NCBI RefSeq assembly: GCF_003129925.1
Contig: NZ_QFFN01000005.1
Span: 42,018-106,017 of the forward strand
DNA length: 64,000 bases
Reading direction: 5' to 3'
Source: Bifidobacterium catulorum
Lineage (GTDB): Bacteria > Actinomycetota > Actinomycetes > Actinomycetales > Bifidobacteriaceae
The notes under the pieces are model-generated. The model did not search any database, was not told where the DNA came from, and worked only from the letters and a program-made list of their open reading frames with translations. A program made the position numbers and the translations under genes. Below are positions 1 through 11,120 of the stretch, in pieces (position 1 is the stretch's first letter; each line of letters opens with the position of its first letter).

Positions 1-169
1 CGCAGGCGAGTGCGCGCTGCTTGATGGTCTCAAGGCTTTCGCCTCCCTGGCCGACGTCGAGGGAGACGGCGACGACGTCCTTGCCGGTGCGCTCCTTGAG
101 GTACGAGATGGCGACGGAGGTATCGAGACCGCCGGAATACGCCAGGACAAGACGGTTCTTATCTGCCAT
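1..169 (-). CDS. argG: Argininosuccinate synthase, N-terminal part
   Basis: This is the 5' end of argG, running off the left edge of the window; only about 56 residues are visible. The protein begins [20 protein letters not shown]. The SGGLDTS stretch is the ATP-pyrophosphatase P-loop of argininosuccinate synthase, which joins citrulline and aspartate in the seventh step of arginine synthesis. It follows argR on the same strand after a 94-bp gap that holds a candidate ArgR box, so it probably has its own promoter as well as read-through from the operon. The identification rests on a short but diagnostic N-terminus. Confidence 0.93.
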   Translation of the reverse strand, partial: MADKNRLVLAYSGGLDTSVAISYLKERTGKDVVAVSLDVGQGGESLETIKQRALAC

Positions 170-204
170 GGGAGTGGCTACCTTTCTTCACGGTTATCAA
201 ACAC

Positions 205-250
205 TGGGTTGTATTATATACATACTTTCGTATATTTATGCAATCGGTGC
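205..250 (-). promoter_or_regulatory. Candidate ArgR operator before argG
   Basis: An AT-rich imperfect palindrome lies at about 212-243 (core TATAC..GTATA and a TTATGCA end) in otherwise GC-rich DNA, directly upstream of argG. ARG boxes are AT-rich palindromes of this sort, and argR is the adjacent gene. The assignment is by composition and position only. Confidence 0.5.
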
Positions 251-263
251 GTCGCGGTTCGTG

Positions 264-824
264 TCACGCTCCGGCATGATCGTTTCTGTCGCGGTTCTGC
301 GAGGCCAGTGACAGCAGCCATTCGGCGCGTATCCGGGCCGTGTCGTCATCCGTGCAGACCATCATCACCGTATCGTCTCCCGCGATGGTGCCCAATATGC
401 CGTCGATTGGCTGGCGGTCGATGACGCTGGCTACGTATTGCGCCGCGCCGGACGGCGTATGCACGACGACGAGATTGCTGGCGGCGGCCACGGAGGTGAC
501 CAGGCCGGAGAGCACGCGGCTCATCTGCTGCTCGTTCTTCGTGCCCGTGTTCGCCGTCGACGTCTCGGACGCCGTATGCCGTGTGGACTCGGCGATGGCG
601 TAGGCCATGGAACCGTCGGATGTGCGCACCTTCGTGGCGTTGATCTCATCGAGATCCCGGCTCAGCGTGGCCTGGGTGACCGCGATTCCCTGGCTCGCGA
701 GGATGCCGGAAAGCTGGGATTGCGAGGTGACGACGTGGGTGAGCAGGGCCTGCTCGATGGCGCTGAGCCGCGCCGCCCGCGTCGTCGGCCTTTGCAGGGA
801 CGGGGTGTCTCCATTCATCGTCAT
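264..824 (-). CDS. argR: Arginine repressor ArgR
   Basis: A 186-residue ArgR, the hexameric arginine-dependent repressor of arginine biosynthesis. Residues about 15-85 form the winged helix-turn-helix, with the typical [12 protein letters not shown] recognition helix. The C-terminal oligomerisation and arginine-binding domain carries the family motif GTIAGDDT. It is slightly longer than the usual 150-170 residues because of an N-terminal tail and a Ser/Thr-rich linker. Its ATG overlaps the argF stop codon (ATGA), so the two are translationally coupled. It probably acts on the AT-rich boxes ahead of argC and argG. Confidence 0.96.
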   Translation of the reverse strand: MTMNGDTPSLQRPTTRAARLSAIEQALLTHVVTSQSQLSGILASQGIAVTQATLSRDLDEINATKVRTSDGSMAYAIAESTRHTASETSTANTGTKNEQQMSRVLSGLVTSVAAASNLVVVHTPSGAAQYVASVIDRQPIDGILGTIAGDDTVMMVCTDDDTARIRAEWLLSLASQNRDRNDHAGA

Positions 825-1795
825 GCGAGATCGCCGAGCAGGGAGGAATCCTCACGCTGCCATGCGACCAGCCAGGTCATGAGGGCCTTCTGCGCGTGCA
901 GACGGTTCTCGGCCTCGTCCCACACCACGGACTGCGGCCCGTCGATCACGCTGGAGGTGACCTCCTTGCCACGGTAGGCGGGCAGGCAGTGCTGGAAGAG
1001 CGCATCGGGCTTGGCGAGGGCCATGAGTTCGGGATTCACCTGATAGTCCCAGAACGGCTTGGAACGGATGGCGTACTCGGCCTCCTCGCCCATGGAGACC
1101 CAGGTGTCGGTGAACACGCAGTCGGCGCCGGCCACGGCCTCGCGGGGATCGGTGGTCACGGTGATGGAGCCGCCGGTCTTCTCGGCGATTGCCTTGGCGT
1201 CGGCTACGATCTTCGGGTCGGGCAGGAAGCCTTCCGGGCCGGCCACGCGCACGTGCATGCCGGCGACCGCGCCGCCGAGCAGATACGAATTCGACATGTT
1301 GTTGGCCGCGTCGCCGAGGTAGGCGATGCTCTGGCCGGCCAGAGCATCCACTCCCCCACGGAACTGGGCCATGGTGAGGAAATCGGCGAGGATCTGGCAG
1401 GGGTGGAACTGGTCGGTCAGGGCGTTGATGACCGGGCAGTTCGCGTACTTGGCCATGGTCTCCACGCGGTCCTGGCCGAAGGTGCGCCACACGATGCCGT
1501 AGGCCATGCGGGTGAGGACGCGCGCCGTGTCGGCGACCGGCTCGCCGCGGCCAAGCTGGGAGCTGGATTTGTCGATGACCAGCGGATAGCCGCCGAGCTC
1601 GGCCACGCCGATGGAGAAGCTGGAACGGGTGCGGGTGCTGGGTTTGTCGAACAGCACGGCCACGGCCTGGGGTCCCTCGAACGGCCGGGAATAGAAGCGG
1701 TTCTCGCGGAACTTCATGCCGAGCTTGAGGATCTGCTTCTGCTCCTCGTGGTTGATGTCGTCGTCGCGCAGCATGTGGCGCAGTTCGTGGGTCAT
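821..1795 (-). CDS. argF: Ornithine carbamoyltransferase
   Basis: A 324-residue ornithine carbamoyltransferase that makes citrulline from ornithine and carbamoyl phosphate. The carbamoyl-phosphate site STRTRSSF is at about residue 53, followed by HPCQILADF and the ornithine-site Cys in [11 protein letters not shown]. The start chosen is the ATG giving [13 protein letters not shown], which fits the family length; the frame stays open about 260 bp further upstream but has no family similarity there. A 95-bp gap separates it from argD, and its stop overlaps the argR start. Confidence 0.97.
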   Translation of the reverse strand: MTHELRHMLRDDDINHEEQKQILKLGMKFRENRFYSRPFEGPQAVAVLFDKPSTRTRSSFSIGVAELGGYPLVIDKSSSQLGRGEPVADTARVLTRMAYGIVWRTFGQDRVETMAKYANCPVINALTDQFHPCQILADFLTMAQFRGGVDALAGQSIAYLGDAANNMSNSYLLGGAVAGMHVRVAGPEGFLPDPKIVADAKAIAEKTGGSITVTTDPREAVAGADCVFTDTWVSMGEEAEYAIRSKPFWDYQVNPELMALAKPDALFQHCLPAYRGKEVTSSVIDGPQSVVWDEAENRLHAQKALMTWLVAWQREDSSLLGDLA

Positions 1796-1890
1796 CGTGG
1801 ACTCCTTAACTTGGAAAAGGTGCAGGGGCGGCGTTCCACCATGCGGAGCGCCGCTCCCCTTCTGTGGTTTGCGGTGTCGGGCCGCGGATC

Positions 1891-3181
<1,291 letters not shown>

Positions 3182-3195
<14 letters not shown>

Positions 3196-4153
3196 AAGAG
3201 CTCCTCATCTCCATGCCACCTTCGGGAATCACCATGGTGCCGATGCCCTGGGAGGTGAATATCTCGTTCAGAATCGAATGCGGCTTACGGCCGTCGATGA
3301 TGTGGGCCTCCTCGACCCCGCCGTCGATCGCTCGCACGCATGCCTCCATTTTCGGACGCATCCCGGACTCAAGGTCGGGAAGCATGTCGCGCAGGTTGTC
3401 CACGCCGATGCGGCCGATCAGCGAATTCTTGTCGGGCCAGTCGGCGTATAGGCCGTCGACGTCGGTGAGGATGACCAGTTTACGGGCGCCGAGCGCGGCG
3501 GCCAGGGAGGCGGCCGCCGAATCGGCGTTCACGTTGAGCACCCGGGTGGGGTCGTCCTCGTCCGGCGCGACGGAGGAGACCACGGGGATGCGCCCGGCGG
3601 CGATGAGGTCCTCCACCGCCGAGGCGTCCACGCTCACCACGTCGCCGACAAGCCCCACGTCGGTGGGCTTGCCGTCGATGATGGGCCTGCGCTGCACGGC
3701 GGAGAACAGTCCGCCGTCCTCGCCGGAAAGACCGACCGCGAGAGGACCGTGGGAGTTGATGAGCCCCACCAGTTCGCGGGAGACCTTGCCGGTGAGCACC
3801 ATGCGCACCACGTCCATGGCCTCGGGCGTGGTGACGCGCAGACCGCCCTTGAACTCCGACTTGATGCCCAGCGCCTTGAGCATGTTGGAAATCTGCGGAC
3901 CGCCGCCGTGCACCACCACCGGATGCAATCCCACCTGCCGGAGGAATACCATGTCCTCGGCGAAGTTCTGCTTGAGCTTCTCGTCCACCATCGCGTTGCC
4001 GCCGTACTTGACGACGATGCGCTGGCCATAGAACTCCTCAAGCCACGGGAGCGCCTCGATAAGCACCTCGGCCTTCTGGTCGGCGCGCAGATCGGTGTGC
4101 ACATCGAAGTGGAAGCCCGGTCCCACGACGTTCTTTGTTTCTGCTTTAACCAT
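3182..4153 (-). CDS. argB: Acetylglutamate kinase
   Basis: A 323-residue amino-acid kinase that phosphorylates N-acetylglutamate, usually the arginine-feedback-regulated step. The glycine-rich VVKYGGNAM motif, [10 protein letters not shown] and the nucleotide-site ILTDVDGLY are all present. I start it at the ATG giving MVKAETKN; eight more in-frame codons lie upstream but do not resemble the family. The N-terminal extension before the kinase core is of the kind seen in arginine-sensitive, hexameric enzymes, so feedback control by arginine is likely (inference). Confidence 0.96.
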
Positions 4154-4213
4154 GTTCCTTGCTCCTCGGGCCGTCATACGTGGCCCATGGCACGCATGAC
4201 GGCCGGATGTTCG

Positions 4214-5383
4214 TCACGACTCGTAGTCGGCGTTGATATGCACGTATTCGTGGGTCAGGTCATCCGTCCACACAGTGGCCTCGGCATCGCCTTCGCCGAG
4301 GTCGATGTCGAAATGCACCTCGCGCGGCGTCATGTCGACGTCGGAGCGCGGACAACCCGGCTTGCCTCCGTCGCACACGCGCACGCCGTTGACGTCCACG
4401 GTCACGTTGTCGGCGTCGTAGGGGGCCACGTCGGCGGGCACCGTTCCGAGGGACGACACCACACGACCCCAGTTCGGATCATTGCCGGCGACGGCGCACT
4501 TGAGCAGGTTCGACGACGCCACGGCACGGGCGCAGGCCAGGGCCGCATCCTCGTCGGTGGCGCCGGTCACCTTCACGCGGATGTCGTGGGACGCGCCCTC
4601 GCCATCGCCGATGATCTGGCGTGCCAGCGAGGCGCAGGCCTTGGAGACCAGCCCGTCGAACTCGTCCTGGTCGGGCTCGACGCCGGAGGCTCCGGAGGCG
4701 AGCAGCAGCACGGTGTCGTTGGTCGACATGCACCCGTCCACGTCGATGCGGTTGAACGAGGTCTCCACGGCCGCGGACAACGCCTTCCTGGCCTGTTCGG
4801 CGTCCACCTTGGCGTCGGTGGTGATGACGCACAGCATGGTGGCCAGCTGCGGCGCGATCATGCCGGAGCCCTTGACCATGCCGCCGATGCGGTAGCCCGC
4901 GCCTTCGAGCGCCACGGTCTTCTTCTTGGTGTCGGTGGTGAGGATGGCCTCCGCGGCGAGTTCGCCGGCTTCGGCGGAGTCCGACACCTCGCCGTAGGCC
5001 TTCTCCACACCGGAGAGCACCTTGTCGAGCGGCAGCAGGTCGCCGATCATGCCGGTGGAGCAGACGGCCACCCGTTCGGCCGGAACGCCGGCCAGTTCGC
5101 CGAGCCTGGCGGCGGTGTCGGCCGACTGCCGGTATCCGGCCTCGCCGGTGCAGGCGTTGGCACATCCGGAGTTGAGCACCACGGACTTGATGTGGCCGTC
5201 GGCCACGGCTTTGCGCGACCACTGCACGGGCGCGGCGCAGAACCGGTTGGCGGTGAACACGCCGGCCGCCACGTCGAGCGGTCCGTCGTTCACCACGACG
5301 GCGAGGTCCTTCTTGCCTGCGACGGCCGAGACCCCGGCCGCCACTCCACTTGCGGAAAATCCCTTTGCGAACGTTACACTCAC
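4214..5383 (-). CDS. argJ: Bifunctional glutamate N-acetyltransferase / ornithine acetyltransferase
   Basis: A 389-residue ArgJ, which recycles the acetyl group from acetylornithine to glutamate. ArgJ is made as a precursor that cleaves itself before a conserved threonine; the matching site here is AILTTDTKK, preceded downstream by the conserved MVKGSGMIAP. The start is a GTG whose last two bases overlap the argC stop (GTGA), which fixes it and shows coupling to argC. A cyclic acetyl pathway explains why no separate argE-type deacetylase lies in the cluster. Confidence 0.95.
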   Translation of the reverse strand: MSVTFAKGFSASGVAAGVSAVAGKKDLAVVVNDGPLDVAAGVFTANRFCAAPVQWSRKAVADGHIKSVVLNSGCANACTGEAGYRQSADTAARLGELAGVPAERVAVCSTGMIGDLLPLDKVLSGVEKAYGEVSDSAEAGELAAEAILTTDTKKKTVALEGAGYRIGGMVKGSGMIAPQLATMLCVITTDAKVDAEQARKALSAAVETSFNRIDVDGCMSTNDTVLLLASGASGVEPDQDEFDGLVSKACASLARQIIGDGEGASHDIRVKVTGATDEDAALACARAVASSNLLKCAVAGNDPNWGRVVSSLGTVPADVAPYDADNVTVDVNGVRVCDGGKPGCPRSDVDMTPREVHFDIDLGEGDAEATVWTDDLTHEYVHINADYES

Positions 5384-6471
5384 GGTGCCACTCCAATCGT
5401 CGTCAATCCTGTGCTTTCGTCGATGCCAAGCGCGATGTTCAGCGACTGCACCGCCTGGCCGGCGGTCCCCCTGTTGAGGTTGTCGATGGCGCTGAACGCC
5501 AGCAGCCTGCCCGCCTTGCGATCCACGGCCACCTGGATGTGTGCCGCGTTCGAGCCGATGACGTTGCCCGTGGCGGGCAGTTCGCCTTCGGGCAGAAGGT
5601 TCATGAAATGCTCCCCCGCGTAGGCGTTCTCCCACACCGCACGGATTTCGGCGTCGCTCATGGAGGCGCCTTTCTCGCTCAGCGGAGCCGAGACGACGGC
5701 GAGGATACCGCGGGACATCGGTGCCAGAACCGGCGTGAAGCCCAGCGTGAATTCGCCGGCCCCGGCCGCATCCAGACCCGCCGCGTGGGCGAGGTTCTGC
5801 AGAATCTCGGGGATGTGGCGGTGCGTTCCGCCCACGCCGTAGGGCACCACCGAACCGAGCGCCTCGGCCGCAAGCAGGTTGGTCCGCTTGAGGTTCTTGC
5901 CCGCGCCGGAGTATCCGACCACGAGGTCGGCGACAAGGTCATGGCCGACCAGCCCCTCGGCGACGCCGGGCTGCATGGCCAGCGTGGTCGCGGTGACGTT
6001 GCATCCCGGTCCAGCGATGCGTCTGACCCCACGCAGCGTCTCCCGCTGCCTGAGGTAGGAGCCATTGGCGTCATGACCGACGATGAGCTCCGGCATGCCG
6101 TACGTCCAGTGCTCGTAGAAGTCGCCGCCATAGTAGTCGTCCCATGCCGAACGTTCCTCAAGACGATGGTCAGCACCCAGGTCGACGACGATGCTGCCCG
6201 GATCGAGTTGCGCGGCGAGGGCGCCTGAGGCGCCGTGCGGCAGTGCGAGCACGATGATGTCGTGGCCGTTGAGCACGTCGGGGGTGGTGTCCTCCACCGT
6301 CAGGTCGGCCAGTTGCGGGATATGCGGCATGTGCTTGCCGAGCCTGTCGCCCACCGAGGAGTGGCCCGCGACGCAGGTGACCTCCATGTTCGGGTGCGCG
6401 GCGAGGATGCGCAGGGCCTCCCCTCCCGCGTATCCGGTGGCGCCGGCCACCGCGACCGTGTATTTCGGCAT
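5380..6471 (-). CDS. argC: N-acetyl-gamma-glutamyl-phosphate reductase
   Basis: A 363-residue NADPH-dependent reductase, the first gene of the arg operon. The Rossmann motif VAGATGYAGGEALRIL opens the protein, and the catalytic cysteine sits in GPGCNVTATTLAMQP. The ATG chosen gives MPKYTVAVAG, the standard family start; 19 further in-frame codons upstream overlap the operator region and were excluded. The upstream AT-rich box makes this the probable ArgR-controlled promoter for argC-argR. Confidence 0.96.
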   Translation of the reverse strand: MPKYTVAVAGATGYAGGEALRILAAHPNMEVTCVAGHSSVGDRLGKHMPHIPQLADLTVEDTTPDVLNGHDIIVLALPHGASGALAAQLDPGSIVVDLGADHRLEERSAWDDYYGGDFYEHWTYGMPELIVGHDANGSYLRQRETLRGVRRIAGPGCNVTATTLAMQPGVAEGLVGHDLVADLVVGYSGAGKNLKRTNLLAAEALGSVVPYGVGGTHRHIPEILQNLAHAAGLDAAGAGEFTLGFTPVLAPMSRGILAVVSAPLSEKGASMSDAEIRAVWENAYAGEHFMNLLPEGELPATGNVIGSNAAHIQVAVDRKAGRLLAFSAIDNLNRGTAGQAVQSLNIALGIDESTGLTTIGVAP

Positions 6472-6514
6472 AAAATCCCTCTTTTCACAATCACGAAGGA
6501 AAACTACAACAGCG

Positions 6515-6556
6515 CCAATTATACACACTATGCAAAGCGATGCATAATTATACAGC
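6515..6556 (-). promoter_or_regulatory. Candidate ArgR operators before argC
   Basis: Two AT-rich half-palindromic stretches, CAATTATACACAC (about 6516-6528) and ATGCATAATTATACA (about 6540-6554), share the core AATTATACA and lie 45-85 bp upstream of the argC start. Two adjacent boxes of this kind are typical of hexameric ArgR operators. Confidence 0.55.
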
Positions 6557-6572
6557 CGGTGTTACGGAAAGT

Positions 6573-7271
6573 TTACACGGACGTCCCGTCCCCCGAACCG
6601 CCCGTGAGGTCGACGCCGTACAGCTGCGACAGCAACTGGTAGACGTCGACGCCGGCGATGAGCATGTACAGGGACACGGCGAGATTGAGAAGACCGATGA
6701 CCAGGCCGGCGATGGCCAGTCCACGTCCCTTCATGCGCAGCAGCTTCGTCCTGTACATCGACAGCGCGCACAGGATGATCGGCAGGACGGGCACGCCGAT
6801 CAGGGCGGTGACGAAGCCGACGATGGCCGCGAAGTCCCATCGCCCGTACAGTGGGTTCTGGTTCGGGTCGTCGAGGTCGATGCCGTTGTGATACCGGCCG
6901 TCGGAGGGGTTGGCCGGGCCGTTCGAATCACGAGATCCGTTCATATCGCGGGAATGAGGGGCGTCGGGCCGCTGGCTGGGAGTCGATGATATCCCGAAGT
7001 AGCCGGCTATGGGATTCGTGGTCCGGGAGCCCTGACTGCCGGAATCGTTTTCACCCCCTCCCGCACCGGCGTTGTTCCCGCCATTGTCGGCATCGGGCTC
7101 GGGAGCGCCATACACATAGGGGTTCCAGCCCGGATACCGGCTGGCCATCTCGCCGTATTCGGGCTCCTTGTACTGCCCATATTCCGGCTGGTCGCGGCGC
7201 TGTACGCCGCCTGCGGCGGGCTGCTGCGGGGCCGTTCCGTCATTCTGGCTGTTCCACACGTTATGGCTCAT
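6573..7271 (-). CDS. DUF4190-like membrane protein
   Basis: A 232-residue protein with a disordered, Gly/Asn/Pro/Tyr-rich N-terminus (about residues 1-140) and two membrane segments near residues 143-170 and 180-205. The pattern of a short hydrophobic hairpin with RGLAIAGLVIGLLNL is that of the actinobacterial DUF4190 family, whose function is unknown. The start is supported by an AAGGGA ribosome-binding site. It lies downstream of pheT with a hairpin between, so it is probably a separate unit. Confidence 0.75.
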   Translation of the reverse strand: MSHNVWNSQNDGTAPQQPAAGGVQRRDQPEYGQYKEPEYGEMASRYPGWNPYVYGAPEPDADNGGNNAGAGGGENDSGSQGSRTTNPIAGYFGISSTPSQRPDAPHSRDMNGSRDSNGPANPSDGRYHNGIDLDDPNQNPLYGRWDFAAIVGFVTALIGVPVLPIILCALSMYRTKLLRMKGRGLAIAGLVIGLLNLAVSLYMLIAGVDVYQLLSQLYGVDLTGGSGDGTSV

Positions 7272-7290
7272 AATTCCCTTGATAGCAGTG

Positions 7291-7323
7291 ACTGCGGGGA
7301 AATCCGTGGATTTCGCCCGCAGT
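7291..7323 (-). terminator. Hairpin after pheT
   Basis: An inverted repeat (CTGCGGG-GAAAT paired with ATTTC-CCCGCAG, one bulge) lies between the pheT stop and the next gene. There is no clear T-tract, so it is only terminator-like. Confidence 0.45.
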
Positions 7324-7357
7324 GTATTGTCATGGCCTTACGTCCGACGACGCCGTA

Positions 7358-9970
7358 TCAGGCGCGCAGCTGCGCGCCGAGTTCGGCGGTCTTCTCGACG
7401 ATTGCCTTGCGGATGGCCTCGCTGTCGGAGGATTCGAGCGTCTTGACCGGGGAGCGGAAGGTGACGGCGAACGCCAATGACTTGGCGCCCTCGCCCACCT
7501 GGTCGCCGGTGAACACGTCGAACAGCTCGATGGATTCGAGGCTCGGGCCGGCGGCCTCGCGGATCGCGTCGCTCAGCTGCTGCGCCGTAACCGTGGCGGG
7601 CACGGTGAAGGCGAGATCCTGGCGGACCGGCGGGAACGTGGCGATGGGCTTGGCCTGAACGGGCTTGTCGTTCAGGGCCGGCAGCAGGGTGGAAAGGTCC
7701 AGCTCGAACGCGGCGGAGTGCTCGGGGAAACCGAGCGCCTCGTTGACGTGCGGATGGAACTCGCCGACCGTGCCGACCCCGGTGCCATCGGGCAGCACCA
7801 CGTAGGCGAAGCGTCCGGGATGCCAGGTGGCGGGGACGTCGGCGGGTGCGGGCTGATCGAGACGCAGACCCGCGCCGAGGCGTTCGGAGACTCGCATGAC
7901 CGCTTCGACGGCGTCGGACCAGTCGATGTCCCGGGTCTCGCCGAGCCAGCCGGAGTCCTCGGCCTTTCCTGTGAGGATGGCGGCGACGTGCTGGGGCTGC
8001 TCGGGCAGTCCGGCGTCGAGCGCGGCGAGCTGCTCGTCGGTGGGCTTGACGCCGCCGGGCAGTGCGGGGATGGCGGGGGCGTTCGGGTCCCAGAGGAACA
8101 CGTGGCCGATCTCGTACAGGCTCACGTCGTCCAGGCCGCGGCGGATGTTGCGCTGCACGGTGCGTGCCAGCGTGGGCAGCAGGGAGCGGCGCAGGAACGG
8201 TCGGTCTCCGGCCAGCGGGTTGGCGATCTCCACGCTGACGGGCTTGACGGCGTCGGCGTCGATGGCGAACGCCTTGTAGTCGGCGTCGCCCACGAACGGG
8301 TAGCTCAGCGTCTCCACCAGACCGTACTGGGCGAGCGTGTCGGCGATCCAGCGACGGCGCTGCTGTTCGAGCGTAAGCCCGGTCACGCCGGTCACGGGAA
8401 CCGCGGGCACCGTGACGGGAATCTCGTCGTAGCCGACCAGTCGCGCCACCTCTTCGACCAGGTCGCACGGCTCGGTGAGGTCGGGACGCCACGTGGGCGG
8501 GGCCACGGAGAATTCGCCGTTGCCGCCTCCGGCCACGGTGCAGCCGATGTCGGTGAGGATGTCGGAGATGGTGTTGGCGTCGACGTCGAGTCCGGCGACG
8601 CGCGCCACCTCGCTCACCCTGAAGCGGATGTCGGCGGGACGCTTGGTGTTGTTCACGTCCGCCGGCGTGCGGGAGCCCTCGCCGGCGCCGTACCGGGTGA
8701 GCAGCTCCACCGCCATCTCCACGGCCGCGGGTTGCAGCTGCGTGTCCACGCCGCGCTCGAAGCGGCGGGACGCCTCGGACGGGGTCTTGTGGCGGCGGGC
8801 GGAACGTGCGATCGACACCGGGTCGAAGTGCGCGGCCTCGATGAACAGGTCGGTGGTCTCGCCGGTTACCTCGCCGTACAGGCCGCCCATCACGCCGGCC
8901 AGTCCGAGGATGCGCGAGCCGTGCTCCCCGTTCGGCGAGTCGGTGATGAGCAGGTCCTCGGGGCTGAGCTTGTGGTTCTTCTCGTCGAGGGTGACGAGCT
9001 CCTCGCCCTCGTTGGCGCGACGCACCACGATGGGGCCTTCGATCTTGTCGAGGTCGTAGGCGTGCAGCGGCTGACCGAGGTCGAGCATCACGTAGTTGGT
9101 CACGTCCACAGCAAGGGAGATGGAGCGCATGCCGGCGCGGATCAGGCGGCGGCGCATCCAGTTCGGGGTCGGGGCGTTCGGGTTGAATCCGCGGACCACA
9201 CGGCCGTAGTAGCGGTCGCAGCCGACGATGCCGTGGATCGGGTTGCCGTCCTCGATGGAGATCTCCATGTCGCGGGCCTGCCCTTCGGCGCCCTGGGCCA
9301 TGACGGGGGCCTTCTCGTTGAGCGCGACGACCGGGTCGGTGTATGCGGCGCCCGTGGAATGGTGGTATTCGCGGGCCACGCCGCGGTAGGAGAACGCATA
9401 GCCGCGGTCCGGCGTGATGTTGATCTCCAGCACGGGATTGTTCAGATGCAGCAGCGCCATCGCGTCGTCGCCCGGCTTGAGGGCGTCGTACTCCTCCTTG
9501 GAGAAGCCGTATTCGCGCAGCAGGATGATGCCGTCGTGGCTGTCGCCGAGGCCGAGTTCGCGTTCGGACGCGCACATGCCGTCGGAGATGTGCCCGTAGG
9601 TCTTGCGCGGCTCGATGCGGAAGTCGCCGGGCAGCACGGCGCCCGGCAGGGTCACGACGACCTTCTCCCCCGCCGCCATGTTGGGCGCGCCGCAGATGAT
9701 GCCGCGCGGCACCTTGTGGCCGTTCTCGTCGACGTCGTTGTACTCCTCGCCGACGTCCACGTGGCACCAGTTGATGGTCTTGCCGTTCTTCTGCGGCTCG
9801 GGGGTGGCGTCCACCACGTATCCGACCACGATCGGGCCGGTCACCTGGGAGGCGTGGATCTCCTCCTCCTCCAGACCCACACGGACGAGGTCCTTGGCGA
9901 GCCGCTCATAGGTGAGGTCCTCCGGGACCTCGACGTGTTCCTTGAGCCAGTCAATATCGATCATCGGCAT
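7358..9970 (-). CDS. pheT: Phenylalanine-tRNA ligase beta subunit
   Basis: An 870-residue beta chain of the alpha2-beta2 phenylalanyl-tRNA synthetase. An EMAP/tRNA-binding domain occupies about residues 45-165, followed by the B3/B4 editing region, the B5 domain and a C-terminal ferredoxin-like anticodon-binding domain (LFDVFTGDQVGEGAKSLAF). Length and domain order are normal. It sits 7 bp downstream of pheS, so the two form one transcript. Confidence 0.97.
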   Translation of the reverse strand: MPMIDIDWLKEHVEVPEDLTYERLAKDLVRVGLEEEEIHASQVTGPIVVGYVVDATPEPQKNGKTINWCHVDVGEEYNDVDENGHKVPRGIICGAPNMAAGEKVVVTLPGAVLPGDFRIEPRKTYGHISDGMCASERELGLGDSHDGIILLREYGFSKEEYDALKPGDDAMALLHLNNPVLEINITPDRGYAFSYRGVAREYHHSTGAAYTDPVVALNEKAPVMAQGAEGQARDMEISIEDGNPIHGIVGCDRYYGRVVRGFNPNAPTPNWMRRRLIRAGMRSISLAVDVTNYVMLDLGQPLHAYDLDKIEGPIVVRRANEGEELVTLDEKNHKLSPEDLLITDSPNGEHGSRILGLAGVMGGLYGEVTGETTDLFIEAAHFDPVSIARSARRHKTPSEASRRFERGVDTQLQPAAVEMAVELLTRYGAGEGSRTPADVNNTKRPADIRFRVSEVARVAGLDVDANTISDILTDIGCTVAGGGNGEFSVAPPTWRPDLTEPCDLVEEVARLVGYDEIPVTVPAVPVTGVTGLTLEQQRRRWIADTLAQYGLVETLSYPFVGDADYKAFAIDADAVKPVSVEIANPLAGDRPFLRRSLLPTLARTVQRNIRRGLDDVSLYEIGHVFLWDPNAPAIPALPGGVKPTDEQLAALDAGLPEQPQHVAAILTGKAEDSGWLGETRDIDWSDAVEAVMRVSERLGAGLRLDQPAPADVPATWHPGRFAYVVLPDGTGVGTVGEFHPHVNEALGFPEHSAAFELDLSTLLPALNDKPVQAKPIATFPPVRQDLAFTVPATVTAQQLSDAIREAAGPSLESIELFDVFTGDQVGEGAKSLAFAVTFRSPVKTLESSDSEAIRKAIVEKTAELGAQLRA

Positions 9971-9977
9971 GGGTCAA

Positions 9978-11045
9978 TCACTCCCCCATCACAAACTGTT
10001 CGCTGAAGCGCACGTCGCCCTCGACGAGGTCGTGCATGTCGTTGATGTCATGGCGCAGCAGAAGCGTGCGCTCCATGCCCACGCCGAACGCGAAGCCGGT
10101 GTAGACGTCCGGGTCGAGGCCCGCGGACTTGAGCACGTTCGGGTTGACCATGCCGCAGCCGCCCCATTCGAGCCAGCCCGCGCCGCCCTTCTTGTCGGGG
10201 AACCACAGGTCGAGCTCGGCGCTCGGCTCGGTGAACGGGAAGTAGCTCGGACGCAGACGGGTCCTGGCCTCCGGGCCGAACATGGCGACGGCGAGCTTGT
10301 CGAGCACGCCCTTGAGGTTCGCCATGGTCAGGTGCTTGTCGACGGCGAGCGCCTCGCACTGGTGGAACACGGGCGTGTGGGTGGCGTCGAGCTCGTCGGT
10401 GCGGAACACGCGGCCGGGGCTGGCGATGTACAGCGGCACGCCACGGGTGAGCAGGGCGCGCACCTGGTCGGACGAGGTCTGCGTGCGCATGACCATGTTG
10501 CTGCCGACGAATCCGGCGGCGTCCTTGGCCTGGTTGCCCTTGATGTAGAAGGTGTCCTGCATCTGGCGGGCGGGGTGGTCCGGCCCGAAGTTCAGCGCGT
10601 CGAAGTCGTACCATTCGGTCTCCACCTCGGGACCGTCGGCGATCTGCCATCCCATGGAGACGAAGAAGTCCTCGACGTCCTCAAGCAGCTTCGGCAGCGG
10701 GTGGCGGGCGCCCAGCGGGCGGCGGCGCACCGGCAGGGTCATGTCCACGGTCTCCGCGTCAAGCCGGGCCTTCTCCTCGGCGGCCTTGACCTCGGCCTCC
10801 TTGGCGCCGAACGCGCGGCCGAAGTCGGCGCGAAGCTTGCCCATGAGCTTGCCGGCGTCCTTCTTCTGGTCCTTCGGCAGGCCTCCGATGGCCTTGCTCG
10901 CCCGGGTCATGGCCGAGTCCGCGCCGGCGTAATGGGACTTCAGGGCCTTCAATTCCTCCATGCTGGAGGCGTTCTGGATCTTCTCGATGCCCTCGGCGAC
11001 GTCTGCCGTCACCGCTTGGGCGTCGAAGGTTGCAACATCTGCCAC
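9978..11045 (-). CDS. pheS: Phenylalanine-tRNA ligase alpha subunit
   Basis: A 355-residue catalytic alpha chain. An N-terminal coiled coil (about 1-95) is followed by the class II core, with FRTDELDATHTPVFHQ and the C-terminal GFAFGVGMERTLLLRHDIND of motif 3. The start is a GTG with GAAAGG upstream. pheT follows after 7 bp. Confidence 0.97.
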   Translation of the reverse strand: MADVATFDAQAVTADVAEGIEKIQNASSMEELKALKSHYAGADSAMTRASKAIGGLPKDQKKDAGKLMGKLRADFGRAFGAKEAEVKAAEEKARLDAETVDMTLPVRRRPLGARHPLPKLLEDVEDFFVSMGWQIADGPEVETEWYDFDALNFGPDHPARQMQDTFYIKGNQAKDAAGFVGSNMVMRTQTSSDQVRALLTRGVPLYIASPGRVFRTDELDATHTPVFHQCEALAVDKHLTMANLKGVLDKLAVAMFGPEARTRLRPSYFPFTEPSAELDLWFPDKKGGAGWLEWGGCGMVNPNVLKSAGLDPDVYTGFAFGVGMERTLLLRHDINDMHDLVEGDVRFSEQFVMGE

Positions 11046-11120
11046 AGGGACACCTTTCCGTTGGCAAAATTACGCTTACACAACTGTTGTCCGCGCTTTT
11101 CGGGGCGCGGAACACCAATC

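Noticed and set aside
7718..10006. A 762-codon plus-strand frame over pheT
   Set aside because: Antisense of pheT, with Gly/His/Val-rich sequence only; caused by GC bias at third positions.
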